Below, piece by piece: positions 32,780 through 43,173 of a DNA stretch of 43,173 nucleotides. The stretch lies in assembly GCF_001419745.1 (NCBI RefSeq), contig NZ_LIRJ01000051.1, positions 1 through 43,173 on the forward strand. The letters run 5' to 3'. The DNA comes from Streptomyces silaceus. GTDB taxonomy: Bacteria; Actinomycetota; Actinomycetes; Streptomycetales; Streptomycetaceae. The translations under genes were made by a program, and so were the position numbers. The notes under the pieces were generated by a model. It worked only from the letters and a program-made list of their open reading frames with translations. It did no database searches and was not told the origin of the DNA. Positions within the stretch are counted from its first letter, which is position 1; every line of letters starts with the position of its first letter.

Positions 32780-33943
32780 TCAGGTCGAGTAGTCGGCGTT
32801 GAGGCGCACATATCCCTCGGTGAGGTCGCAGCCATAGGCCGTGAACTCGGCGTTGGAGTGCGGGTGGACGCCGAGATCGACGCGGAGGCCGACCTCTGGC
32901 TGCTTGAGGTGTTCGGCGACCCGCTCCAGTTCCTCGGGGCCCGGGGTTGCCGGGTACACCTCCTGGCCCCCGAAGCCGATCGTGACGCGCTCGGGAACGA
33001 TGTCGAGGTCGTCCCGGCACTTCCCGACCGCCATGGCGACCCGCCCCCAGTTCGGATCCGCTCCGTGCACGGCGGTCTTCACCAGCGGAGAGTTGACCAC
33101 GGCCTTGGCCACGCGCTTGGCCTGTGCGACATCCCTCGCCCCGGTGACCCGTACCTCGATGAGCTTGGTGGCACCCTCACCGTCCCGGGCGATGTCCTTG
33201 ACCAGGTCCAGTGCGACGGCTCCCAGAGTCCGTTCGAACTCCATCAGGTCCACGGGGCCCGCGAGGCCGTTGGCGAACACGGCCGCCGTGTCGCTGGTGG
33301 ACGTGTCGGTGTCGATGCTCAGCGCGTTGAACGTGCGGTCCATGACGCGGCGGAAGATGGCGTCGAGCACGACCGGCCCCACCTCGGCGTCGGTGCAGAA
33401 GAACGTCAGCAGCGTCGCCATGTCGGGCTCCATCATGCCCACCCCCTTGGCGATGCCGACGAGTGTCGCGTCACCGCAGCGGGCGCGGCGGATCTTGGGG
33501 TGGGTGTCGGTCGTCATGATGGCGGTCGCCGCCGCGTCGAAATCGGCGCCACAGAACGGCCAGCGAAGCGAGGCGACATGGCGGCGCAGGAGGGGCATGG
33601 GATAGCGGTGGCCGATCAACCCGGTCGAGGCGATCAGCACGTCGTTGGAGTCGGCTCCGATCGTTTCGGCCACCTGACGGCGGATTTCTTCGGCGTCCTG
33701 GCGGCCCTCCGCCCCGGTGGCGACGTTGGCGTTGCCCGACAGGACGACGACGCCCCGTGCGATCCGGTCCGCGACCGCTTCCCGGCTGATCTGGACGCTC
33801 GGGCCCGCGAAGCGGGAGCGGGTGAACACCGCGCTGGTGGCCGCGGGCACCTCGGAGGCGATCACGGCGAAGTCGGGGCGTGCGTCCTTGATGCCGGCTC
33901 GGCCGTGGTGAACAAGGAAACCTTTGGGAGAAGAGGCGTACAT
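32780..33943 (-). CDS. oat: Ornithine acetyltransferase (ArgJ/Oat family)
   Basis: 387 residues from the ATG at 33943. The family's autocatalytic cleavage site is present: KGVGMMEPDMATLL, with Thr177 as the N-terminal nucleophile of the beta chain after cleavage at Ala-Thr. Other signatures are NANVATG, LIASTGLIG, RVMDRTFNALSIDTDTSTSD, VKTAVHGADPNWGRVAMAVGKC and the ending YGCDLTEGYVRLNADYST. The sequence follows S. clavuligerus Oat2 (clavulanic acid cluster) closely as I remember it, rather than primary-metabolism ArgJ. It moves acetyl groups between N-acetylornithine and glutamate, supplying ornithine/arginine for CeaS. It heads a two-gene unit with the flavin reductase. Confidence 0.9.
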   Translation of the reverse strand: MYASSPKGFLVHHGRAGIKDARPDFAVIASEVPAATSAVFTRSRFAGPSVQISREAVADRIARGVVVLSGNANVATGAEGRQDAEEIRRQVAETIGADSNDVLIASTGLIGHRYPMPLLRRHVASLRWPFCGADFDAAATAIMTTDTHPKIRRARCGDATLVGIAKGVGMMEPDMATLLTFFCTDAEVGPVVLDAIFRRVMDRTFNALSIDTDTSTSDTAAVFANGLAGPVDLMEFERTLGAVALDLVKDIARDGEGATKLIEVRVTGARDVAQAKRVAKAVVNSPLVKTAVHGADPNWGRVAMAVGKCRDDLDIVPERVTIGFGGQEVYPATPGPEELERVAEHLKQPEVGLRVDLGVHPHSNAEFTAYGCDLTEGYVRLNADYST

Positions 33944-34203
33944 CGGACCGGAGATCCCTTCTCGAATCGCAGGTGCCGGCCATCCCGGCGCCTGCCCGGC
34001 CACCGTGACACACCCCGGTTGCCGCCCACTGCGCCGTCCGCTGGAACTCCCTTGAACGAGGGACGGCTCGACCTGGTGCGGCCCTTCGTCCCGCCGCCCC
34101 GGGCCCACTGCTCTTCGCGGTTCGGGGTGACGTCATGACGGGTCCGTGATCAGTGCAGTGCGGTGGCCCGGCTTGCGGCATACCGGTGCCGCAAGCCGCG
34201 CGA

Positions 34204-35219
34204 TCACCGCTGAACCTTGCTGCGGCACAGCTCCTGGTCCATGAGCCCGCTCATGGCCTCCTGGGTGTGCTTGTCTCCGTCGCCGGTGGCCAGCACTACG
34301 GCGGTACGGGTCGCGTCCGGTGTGACACTGACCTGGGCGCGGTAGCCGGAGACGCTGCCCACGTGCGTGAAGTAGCTGCCGCCGCAGGGCAGCGGGAACT
34401 TGGCAAGGCCGAGCCCGTATTCCGCGTCCAGTTGCGGCGCCGGCACGGCGGTCGTCATCTCGTCGAGCTCCGCCGGATCCAGCAGACGGCCGTCGAACAG
34501 CGCGGTGTAGAACCGGCTCAGGTCGTCCGCACTGCTGATGATCGATCCTGAGGCGTCGACCGCACTCGCGTTGAATTCCGTGACGTCGAGCGTGGTGCCG
34601 GTACCGAACGCGCTGTAGCCGGGGGCGTGCGCACCCGGGATGGACGCGGAGGTGCCAGGCGTACTGGTCCTCGTCAGCCCCAGCCGTCCGATGATCCGGG
34701 CGTTCACCTCATCTGCCCAGCTGTGGCCGGTGACCTTCTTGATGATCATCCCGGCGAGAATGTAGTTGGTGTTGGAGTACGACCAGACGCCCGGGTCGTT
34801 GGGGGCCGGGTGCCGCATCGCCAGCGCCACCAGCTCCTCGGGGGTGTAGGTGCGCAACCGTTCGGCCCGGTAGCCGGCGGCACTGTTCAACGCGGGGATG
34901 TCGCCCACAACACCGGGGATCCGATGCGGAACCTGCCGTCCCACGGCACCGGCCGCCCGGTGCCGAGCTGGGCCGTCCCGGCGCGCGCCGGGTGACGTAT
35001 GCCTGGTGACCTCACCTCGGCGAGCACCCCGACGGTCCCGGTGTCGTGCATCGCGTTCACCGCCTGCTGGAGGGGACCGGCCGGCCGTGGCCTCGTCACC
35101 GCCGGCCCCGCCTGGGCATCGGTGTCGGCCGACGCCGGCCCGCCCGACGAGGCGACGAGAACGGCGGCAAGGCCGGTCGGGACGAGCAGGCCACGTCGGC
35201 GTCTCGCGGACACGCTCAT
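34204..35219 (-). pseudogene. Serine beta-lactamase/DD-peptidase-type gene, catalytic SxxK region deleted
   Basis: The start at 35219 (GGGGA upstream) encodes a signal peptide (SARRRRGLLVPTGLAAVLVA, then GGPASAD) and the family's N-terminus up to DGRFRIGS near 34930. There the expected S-V-T-K-x-F-T helix and the following 50 or so residues are missing. Sequence resumes in another frame with GDIPALNSAAGYRAERLRTY. The rest is intact to the stop at 34204: the Y-S-N motif in WSYSNTNYILAGMIIKKVTG, a SSADDLSRFYTALFDGRLL segment and the K-T-G equivalent HVGSVSGY. Without the SxxK serine and lysine it cannot act as an acyl-serine enzyme. In a clavam cluster it may once have served in self-protection or as a penicillin-binding protein. 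Confidence 0.75.
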
Positions 35220-35384
35220 GGTCATTCCCCACGGCGTCCATCCCATCAGCGGAAGAGAGGACCGACCCATCCGGCTTTCGCCCGGACGAACCGATGGCCC
35301 CCCTCAGGCGGTGCCTGGGGTAAACCCCCGTACGGAGGCAGTACCAGCCCGGCCTGCTCGACGGTTTCATCGCCGGAGTTGTGA

Positions 35385-35553
35385 TCAGTGGGAAGTCCTG
35401 AGGCGCTGCACCACCTCGGGTGCGGTGTAGGCGGTCAGCCCCTCGGCGAGCTGCTTCTCCAGGCTGGCTGCTGAGTGCTCGAAGTAGTCGGCGCGCACCC
35501 CCGCATCCCGGGACGCTTGCGCCATAGTGCGCACGCTGGCCGTCGGACAGGCC
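35385..35553 (-). pseudogene. Gene 3' fragment cut by the IS element
   Basis: Minus-strand frame open from the IS edge to TGA at 35385-35387. It reads GACPTASVRTMAQASRDAGV, then RADYFEHSAASLEKQLAEGL and TAYTAPEVVQRLRTSH. Third-codon G/C bias is good, so it is real coding sequence. If the IS is removed together with the CTAG at each end, this frame is continuous with the SARP gene at 37276, so it may be that gene's severed C-terminus (chance agreement is one in three). I do not recognise its domain. Confidence 0.5.
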
Positions 35554-37278
35554 CTAGAAGTCCCGTGAAAATGTTGGGCTGTTCTGGCCCTCGATCATGG
35601 GGTTCGGGGCCAGGCTGGTAGGCATGATGGGGCGGCCGCCCGAGGAGCCGGTCGGGCCTGATGTGTGGTCCGTGTGCCGGGAGTTGATTCCTGCCGGGAG
35701 CGTGTTCGCGTTCCTGGCCGAGCACCGCGACGCGCTGTTTCCCGAGGCGATGTTCGCGGACATGTACCCGTCTGCGGACGGGCGCCCGTCGGTGCCACCA
35801 AACGAGCTGGCCTGCGCGATCGTGCTGCAGGTGCTGCACGGCCTGTCGGACTTCGAGACCGTCCAGCACCTGCGGTGCGATCTGCGGTGGAAGGCCGCGT
35901 GCGGACTGGGCCTGAACGATCCGGCATTCGACCCGTCGCTGCTGGCGTACTTCCGGCGCCGGCTGGCCTGCTCCATGCAGCCGGACCGGATCTTCGAGAA
36001 GGTGCGTGAGGTGGTGGCCGCCACCGGCGCCCTGAAGGGTAAACACCGGCGGGCGCTGGACTCGGCGGTGCTGGAGGATGCGGTGGCCACACAGGACACC
36101 GTCACCCAGTTGATCGCCGCGATCCGGCGGGTGATCCGTGATGTCCCCGGCGCCGAGGCGGTGGCCGCCGGGCACTGCCGGGCTCATGACTACACCGACC
36201 CGGGCAAACCCCGTATCGCCTGGAACGACGAGGCGGCCCGCACCCGACTCGTGGACGCGCTCGTCACGGACGCTCTGCGGCTGCTGGGGCATCTGCCGGA
36301 GCAGAACCTGGGTCTGAAGGCGGCCGACGCGGTGGGCATCCTGACCCTGGTGGCCGGACAGGACGTCGAGCCCGCCGACGGCTCGGACGGCACCGACGGG
36401 CGCTGGCGCATCGCGCGACGCACCGCGCCCGACCGCATGATCTCCACTGTCGACCCGGAGGCCCGGCACGCCCATAAGACCCACTCCCGCTACCACGACG
36501 GGTTCAAGGCCCACCTCGCCGTTGAGCCGGAAACCGGGCTGATCACCGCGATCGCGCTGCGGCCCGCCGCCGGGGCCGCCTGGCACGAGGCCGCTGTCGC
36601 CCGCGAGTTGCTCGCCGAGGAGACCGGTGTCCTTCAGGTGCTGGCCGATGCCGCATACTCCAGCGCCGACCTGCGGGCGACCCTCACCGCGGCCGGACAC
36701 CGCCTGCTGATCAAACCCCCGGCTCTCAAGCCCGCCGTCCCGGGCGGCTTCACCCTCGACGACTTCCACGTCGATGCCACCAACGGCACGGTGACCTGCC
36801 CAGGAGGTCATACCACCATTCTGCTGGCGCCCGGTGGCAGTCACCGCCAGCGCAAAGCCTGGTTCACCGCGAAGCAATGCACCTCCTGCCCGCTCAAATC
36901 CCGCTGCACCACAGCGAAAGGCGGCCGGGTCGTCACCTGGCGCCCCCACCATGACCTGCAGCAGGCCGCCCGCAGCCAGGCCACATCGGATCCCGACTGG
37001 CAGGCCGACTACCGGCGTTGGCGTCCCGTGGTCGAGCGGGTCATCGCCTGGCTCGTGGCCCGCGGCAACCGCCGCCTGCCCTGCCGCGGCTGGATCAACG
37101 GCGAACGCTGGATCCACCACCGGGCCGCCGCCCTCAACCTCCGCCGCCTGATCAACCTCGGACTCGACCACCGCAAGGGAACCTGGACTCTGGCGCCAGC
37201 AACCCCCTGAACAGGAAGAAGAGACCGCCCAGCCAGGCTGCCGAACGGTCTTCTCGCAACATCTTCATTGGGCTTCTA
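35554..37278. mobile_element. IS1182-family insertion sequence
   Basis: About 1.72 kb with one transposase. Terminal inverted repeats: the left end after CTAG reads AAGTCCCGTGAAAATGTTGG (35558-35577), and the right end read inward reads AAGCCCAATGAAGATGTTGC (37274-37255), about 15 of 20 identical. Each end is bordered by CTAG (35554-35557 and 37275-37278). Because CTAG is palindromic it can be either a 4-base target duplication or the tip of the inverted repeats. The intact transposase suggests a recent insertion. Confidence 0.85.
35624..37210 (+). CDS. IS1182-family transposase
   Basis: 528 residues from the ATG at 35624; the frame also offers an ATG at 35597 (537 residues) and neither has a good ribosome site. 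The family's N-terminal helix-turn-helix region is present (RELIPAGSVFAFLAEHRDALF, GRPSVPPNELACAIVLQVLHGLSDFETV). The DDE core includes KHRRALDSAVLEDAVA, ISTVDPEARHAHKTHSRYHDGFKAHLAVEPETGLIT, VLADAAYSSADLRATL, a Cys cluster CTSCPLKSRCTT, and the C-terminal RPVVERVIAWLVARGNRRLPCRG. No frameshift or stop interrupts it, so it is probably active. It is transcribed opposite to the SARP gene it abuts. Confidence 0.93.
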   Translation: MMGRPPEEPVGPDVWSVCRELIPAGSVFAFLAEHRDALFPEAMFADMYPSADGRPSVPPNELACAIVLQVLHGLSDFETVQHLRCDLRWKAACGLGLNDPAFDPSLLAYFRRRLACSMQPDRIFEKVREVVAATGALKGKHRRALDSAVLEDAVATQDTVTQLIAAIRRVIRDVPGAEAVAAGHCRAHDYTDPGKPRIAWNDEAARTRLVDALVTDALRLLGHLPEQNLGLKAADAVGILTLVAGQDVEPADGSDGTDGRWRIARRTAPDRMISTVDPEARHAHKTHSRYHDGFKAHLAVEPETGLITAIALRPAAGAAWHEAAVARELLAEETGVLQVLADAAYSSADLRATLTAAGHRLLIKPPALKPAVPGGFTLDDFHVDATNGTVTCPGGHTTILLAPGGSHRQRKAWFTAKQCTSCPLKSRCTTAKGGRVVTWRPHHDLQQAARSQATSDPDWQADYRRWRPVVERVIAWLVARGNRRLPCRGWINGERWIHHRAAALNLRRLINLGLDHRKGTWTLAPATP

Positions 37279-39417
37279 GCCCGCGGACAGCGCCGTCGCG
37301 CCGCCCGCGGCCGGCAGCGCCGGACACGGGTTCTCCAGGTCATGGCGGACCGCCTCGCGGACCAGCGGATGAACGAAGCGCAGCCGTTCGGCCCCGGACG
37401 GGTCGGGCTCCAGCAGGCCTCCGTGCAGAGCCATGAGAAGCGTGTCCGTGGAGATGCCCTCGTGCCGCAGCGTCGCCTCCAGCGCGCGCTGCTCGCAGCC
37501 GTCCTCCGTGACCGCGCAGAGTTCGAGGACACGGCGTACCCCGGGCGGCAGCCCCGACAGGCGTTGCAGCACGACGCCGGCCAGTTCGTGAGGGATCGCG
37601 GCGTCCAGGTCCGCGCCGGGCGCCTGCGTCCGCGCATGCAGCAAGTAGCCGAGGAAGTAGGGGTTGCCGGCGGTTCGCCGGTGCAGCCTCTCCACCAGGC
37701 GTGGCTCCGGACGGTCGCCCAGTGTCTTCTTCGCGAGCGACTCGGTGGCCGCGAGGTCCAGCGGGCTGAGCAGGATCCGCCGCGCGTCCAACGACTGGAG
37801 GATCACGGCCGCGGCCCGTCGCAGCTCGGCGTCGTGGGCCAGTTGGAACGTGCGCGTGGTGACCACCAAGAGGACCGGGACACCGCGCAGCTGCTCCACG
37901 AACAGCCGCAGCAGGGCCAACGACGGCGCGTCCGCACGGTCCACGTCCTCCACGACCAGGACCGTCGGCTCCCGGACGGTCCGCAGAAGTGCCTGGCACA
38001 CCGCGTCGTGCAGCGTGAACCGGTCGTCCTTGGACAGCGGGGCCGTCACCGATCGCGCACTCGGCTGGTGGTCCGCCGGATCGCAGATGTCCGAGCACAT
38101 CTCGGGAAGAAGGTGGGCGAGGCCGTGCCGGACCCAGTCGGGTAATCGACGCACCCTTTCGGGCCAGAGCGCGCTCAGCCGGCGCAGCAGCGTCGTCCAC
38201 GGCCAGTAGTCCGGCTTGTCCTCGCTCTCCGAGCAGGAGCTCCAGACGGCCTGCACGCTGTCCGGGATCGTCTGGCCGAGCTCGGACACGAGCCGCGTCT
38301 TCCCGATTCCGGCCTCACCGACGACGAACGCCACCCGCCCCGACGTGTGGAACGCGCCGACGGCGCAGTCCAGCAGGGCCCTCAGCTCGTCGTCACGCCC
38401 GACGAACACCGGCTGATCGGTCCCCTGTCCCCGCCGCTGTACCACCGTGTCTCCCCAGTGACCGGTGCGCGTCCGGGGCTGAGGAATGGTGATGCGGCCG
38501 GATTCGGCGGCGGCTCCCGGGGGGAGCGGACCTGCGCTGCGTGGCACGGCGTCGCCCTGGAAGCCGGTTCGCGCGTCCCGCACGGGAACCTCGGGCACAC
38601 GGTCCAGGGAACAGTCCTGCCGCAGGATCGCCGCGTGCAGCGCCGCCAGCGCCTTGCCCGGGTCCGCACCGATCTCGTCGGCGAGGGCGCGCCGCGTGTC
38701 CTCGTACGTCCGCAGGGCGTCGGCCTGTCGGCCGAGCCGGTACTGGACGTGCATGTAGAGCCCGATGAGCCGTTCACGCAGGGGGTTGCGTCGGGCCTCC
38801 AGGGCCAGCGGGTGCAGCACGTCCTCCTCGCGTCCCAGCCGGAGCGCGCACTGCGCCCACGACTCCACCGCGCTCAGCCGAAGCTGTTCGAGCCGCCCGG
38901 CCTCCTGCACGGCGAAGTCGTACGCGCTCAGCTCCTCGTACGGCGTACCGACCCAGGTGCCCAGGGCCGAGCTCAGCACGGCGTGCGCCTCCTCGACGCT
39001 GCCGGTCCGCGCCAGTCGGCCTCCGACCCGCACGGCCCTCTCGCAGCGATGGACGTCCACGTGGTCGGGGTCGATGACCAACGCGTAACCCGGCTGCTGG
39101 TAGAGGAGTCGGGGCCTCGACCCGTCGGGGAGCTCGCAGGCGGCGAGGAGCTTGCGCAGGCGGGAGACGTAGGACTGCAAGGTCGCGTTGGCCGTTGCCG
39201 GTGGTGTGTCGCCCCAGATCCGCGTGATGATCGAATCGACCGACACCACGCTGCCCGCGCCGATCAGGAGCAGGGCGAGGACTGCTCGCTGGCGTGGCGG
39301 TCCCAGCTCCAGAGGGCGGCTGTCGACGCTCACGGACAGAGCACCCAACGCGCCGATCGGCGGCGGTCCGGTCGGTTCACGCACATCGGCTCGGGACTCC
39401 TGGCTCGTCGGTTTCAC
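37276..39417 (-). CDS. SARP-AAA regulator (Cvm7-like), 3' end altered by IS insertion
   Basis: 713 residues from a GTG at 39417. It has a SARP winged helix (IGALGALSVSVDSRPLELGP, RQRAVLALLLIGAGSVVSVD), a BTAD (about 120-265; NPLRERLIGLYMHVQYRLGRQADALRTYEDTRRALADE), a linker, then an AAA_16-type ATPase (FVGRDDELRALLDC, Walker A GEAGIGKTRL, TVLVVEDVDRADAPSLALLRLF, RRTAGNPYFLGYLL). Similarity ends at RFVHPLVREAVRHDLEN; the final P-C-P-A-L-P-A-A-G-G-A-T-A-L-S-A-G ends in a TAG formed by the CTAG at the IS border. Relatives usually continue with helical repeats, so the protein is probably shortened. An in-frame TTA codon (38145-38143) implies bldA dependence. It is divergent from ceaS and is the likely pathway regulator. 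Confidence 0.9.
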   Translation of the reverse strand: MKPTSQESRADVREPTGPPPIGALGALSVSVDSRPLELGPPRQRAVLALLLIGAGSVVSVDSIITRIWGDTPPATANATLQSYVSRLRKLLAACELPDGSRPRLLYQQPGYALVIDPDHVDVHRCERAVRVGGRLARTGSVEEAHAVLSSALGTWVGTPYEELSAYDFAVQEAGRLEQLRLSAVESWAQCALRLGREEDVLHPLALEARRNPLRERLIGLYMHVQYRLGRQADALRTYEDTRRALADEIGADPGKALAALHAAILRQDCSLDRVPEVPVRDARTGFQGDAVPRSAGPLPPGAAAESGRITIPQPRTRTGHWGDTVVQRRGQGTDQPVFVGRDDELRALLDCAVGAFHTSGRVAFVVGEAGIGKTRLVSELGQTIPDSVQAVWSSCSESEDKPDYWPWTTLLRRLSALWPERVRRLPDWVRHGLAHLLPEMCSDICDPADHQPSARSVTAPLSKDDRFTLHDAVCQALLRTVREPTVLVVEDVDRADAPSLALLRLFVEQLRGVPVLLVVTTRTFQLAHDAELRRAAAVILQSLDARRILLSPLDLAATESLAKKTLGDRPEPRLVERLHRRTAGNPYFLGYLLHARTQAPGADLDAAIPHELAGVVLQRLSGLPPGVRRVLELCAVTEDGCEQRALEATLRHEGISTDTLLMALHGGLLEPDPSGAERLRFVHPLVREAVRHDLENPCPALPAAGGATALSAG

Positions 39418-41577
<2,160 letters not shown>

Positions 41578-41580
41578 GCC

Positions 41581-43128
41581 ATGGAGGCGACCCTGCCCGC
41601 CGCCATCGGTTTCCTGGCCGAGGTCCGCCAGGACGACGCCCGGCCGCTCGAACCGGTCTTCGCGGCACGCGGCTCCCTGGCACGGTGGCACGAGCGGACG
41701 GCCGACCGGAGTCTGCACACCGCCCTTGTGCACTCCGGGGCGCCGGACGAGGCATACGCGCGCGACCGGGGCAGGACGCTGGTCCTCGCCGGAGAGCTGT
41801 ACAACCAGGACGACCTGATCGGGCTGCTGCCCGGCCGCGTGCTGCCGGGCAGCGACGCCGCGCTCGTCGTCGCCCTCTTCGACGTGTACGGCGTCCATGC
41901 CTTCCGGCTCCTCAACGGCCGGTTCGCCGCGCTGCTCACGGACCGCGGGCGCGCCGTACTCGCCACGGATCACGCCGGCTCGGTGCCCCTGTACGTCTCC
42001 GTCGCCCCTGGACAGGTGCTGGCGGCGACGGAGGCGAAGGCGTTGCGGGCCGCCCCTCGGGGGCGGCCCGTCCCCCCGGGACGCCCGCTGCGCCGCCGAC
42101 CCGGCACCCACCAGGTACCGGCCGGCACGGTCCTCGACATCGAGGTGTCCACCGGGAAGTGCGCCGCCCACCGCACGTGGACGCCACCGCTGGCCCGCCG
42201 GATCCTGCCGGAGGACGAGGCGATCGACACCGTCCGCCGCACATTGGAGCGTGCGGTCCGCACCCGCACGGGCGCGGGCACACCCCTGGTGGTGCTCTCG
42301 GGCGGCATCGACTCCTCCGCGGTCGCGGCGCTGGCCGCCGGCCGGTCGGCCGGGCCGATCGACACGGTCTCGATGGGCACCGATGAGGCGGACGAGTTCC
42401 CGCAGGCACGCGTCGTCGCCCGGCACATCGGCTCCGTACACCGGGAGATCACCGTGCCGACCGCCGACCTGCTGCGCGGACTGCCACGCGCGGTCTGGGC
42501 GGCCGAATGCCTGGACCCGGACGTCGTCGAGTACCTGCTGCCGCTGACCGCGCTGTACCTGCGGCTGGGCGGCACGGGAGAAGGCGGCGACACCGGCCGG
42601 CGCATCCTCACCGGCTACGGTGCGGACATCCCCCTCGGCGGCATGCACCGCGAGAACCGGCTGCCGCGGCTGGACACGGCCGTCTGCCACGACATGGACA
42701 CCTTCGACGGCCTCAACGAGATGACGCCGACGCTCTCCTCGGTGGCCGGCCACTGGTCGACGCACCCCTACTGGGACCGCGACGTCCTCGACGTGCTGGT
42801 GTCCCTGGAGGCCGGGCTGAAGCGCCGCCACGGGCGCGACAAGTGGGTGCTGCGCGCCGCCCTGGGCGACGTCCTGCCGCACGAGGTCGTCGTCCGCCCC
42901 AAGCTCGGCGTGCACGAGGGGTCGGGCACCACCTCGTCGTTCTCCCGGCTCCTGGCCGACGCCGGTGTCCCCCAAGACCGCGTGCACCAGGCCAAACGCC
43001 TGGTCGTTCAGAGGATCTTCGACGAGGTCGTCGTCGACGGACGGCATCCGGACGAGGTGTCGGTCGACGCGGTGGTCGACCTGGTCGCCGGTAGGCCGGA
43101 GCACGATGCCCGTCCGGTCCCGCGATGA
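41581..43128 (+). CDS. bls: Carboxyethylarginine beta-lactam synthetase
   Basis: 515 residues, starting 3 bases after the ceaS stop. It is related to class B asparagine synthetases: a glutaminase-like N-terminal domain without the N-terminal Cys nucleophile (it starts M-E-A), and a synthetase domain with the ATP loop VLSGGIDSSAVAAL near residue 238. Residues equivalent to S. clavuligerus Bls Tyr348, Glu382 and Lys443 are present: Tyr346 in LTGYGADIPLGG, Glu380 in GLNEMTP and Lys441 in RPKLGVHEGSGTTS. It adenylates carboxyethylarginine and closes the monocyclic beta-lactam deoxyguanidinoproclavaminate. Its stop overlaps the next ATG (ATGA), so the pathway genes form one operon, as in ceaS-bls-pah-cas clusters. 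Confidence 0.96.
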   Translation: MEATLPAAIGFLAEVRQDDARPLEPVFAARGSLARWHERTADRSLHTALVHSGAPDEAYARDRGRTLVLAGELYNQDDLIGLLPGRVLPGSDAALVVALFDVYGVHAFRLLNGRFAALLTDRGRAVLATDHAGSVPLYVSVAPGQVLAATEAKALRAAPRGRPVPPGRPLRRRPGTHQVPAGTVLDIEVSTGKCAAHRTWTPPLARRILPEDEAIDTVRRTLERAVRTRTGAGTPLVVLSGGIDSSAVAALAAGRSAGPIDTVSMGTDEADEFPQARVVARHIGSVHREITVPTADLLRGLPRAVWAAECLDPDVVEYLLPLTALYLRLGGTGEGGDTGRRILTGYGADIPLGGMHRENRLPRLDTAVCHDMDTFDGLNEMTPTLSSVAGHWSTHPYWDRDVLDVLVSLEAGLKRRHGRDKWVLRAALGDVLPHEVVVRPKLGVHEGSGTTSSFSRLLADAGVPQDRVHQAKRLVVQRIFDEVVVDGRHPDEVSVDAVVDLVAGRPEHDARPVPR

Positions 43129-43173
43129 CCCCGCAGCACCCCACGAACCGGCCCGCGACCGCACCGCCCCACG
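43125..43173 (+). CDS. Start of next clavam-operon gene, cut by window edge
   Basis: ATG at 43125 overlaps the bls stop (ATGA) and the frame stays open to the edge, encoding MTPQHPTNRPATAPP. Position suggests proclavaminate amidinohydrolase (pah), which follows bls in known clusters, but the 16 visible codons are not diagnostic. Confidence 0.5.
   Translation, partial: MTPQHPTNRPATAPPH

Overview
The window is very GC-rich, with strong G/C third-codon bias, SARP/AfsR regulators, leaderless promoters and rare TTA codons in regulatory genes. That points to a Streptomyces chromosome. The mix of accessory genes, broken genes and IS remnants suggests a variable region such as a chromosome arm. No rRNA, tRNA or CRISPR array was seen.

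Layout. (1) 1-6.6 kb: tail of a membrane protein, a copper amine oxidase-like protein, a secreted S33-type peptidase, an OmpR-type two-component pair and an NTF2-like protein. (2) 6.7-10.2 kb: three genes joined by 4-base overlaps. They encode a trypsin-co-occurring (Trypco1/CU044_2847-type) protein, a trypsin-like protease, and a single protein joining a helical repeat region to a complete LacI-type repressor. This resembles the NTP-dependent conflict systems described around Trypco domains, but the LacI fusion is unusual and is my main candidate for something undescribed. (3) 10.2-16.3 kb: a pirin gene, then about 5 kb bracketed by two 75-bp copies of the pirin 3' end. Inside are an NB-ARC protein without an output domain, a GAF-ANTAR protein, an EthD-like protein and fragments of a response regulator, Tn3- and IS5-like transposases and an SDR. 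(4) 16.4-24.3 kb: a broken NACHT-like gene, an alpha/beta hydrolase, an ECF sigma factor with a decayed C-terminus, GNAT, an SDR with an altered active site, an orphan kdpB and a broken ynfA-like gene. (5) 24.4-28.9 kb: a CmtR-like metal sensor overlapping a CDF efflux gene, a methyltransferase, a small exported protein, DoxX and a DeoR-type repressor.

(6) 29-43.2 kb: part of a clavam (beta-lactam) biosynthetic cluster. On the right, ceaS (carboxyethylarginine synthase) and bls (beta-lactam synthetase) are co-directional and almost touching, with a third gene starting at the window edge. On the left are an Oat/ArgJ ornithine acetyltransferase and a Cvm3-like flavin reductase. Two large SARP-NTPase regulators with in-frame TTA codons flank these genes. 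Between them lie a serine beta-lactamase/DD-peptidase-type pseudogene that has lost its SxxK region and an IS1182-family element inserted at the 3' end of the second SARP gene. The flavin reductase and SARP-NTPase types resemble S. clavuligerus clavam loci (cvm3, cvm7) more than the clavulanic acid supercluster, so a 5S-clavam-type product is the better guess. Clavulanate-specific genes could still lie beyond the edge.

How the parts may work together: CeaS makes N2-(2-carboxyethyl)arginine, Bls closes the beta-lactam ring, and Oat may supply ornithine/arginine precursor. The two TTA-containing SARPs are the likely bldA-dependent switches, and one of them lies next to a putative SARP box shared with the divergent DeoR-type gene.
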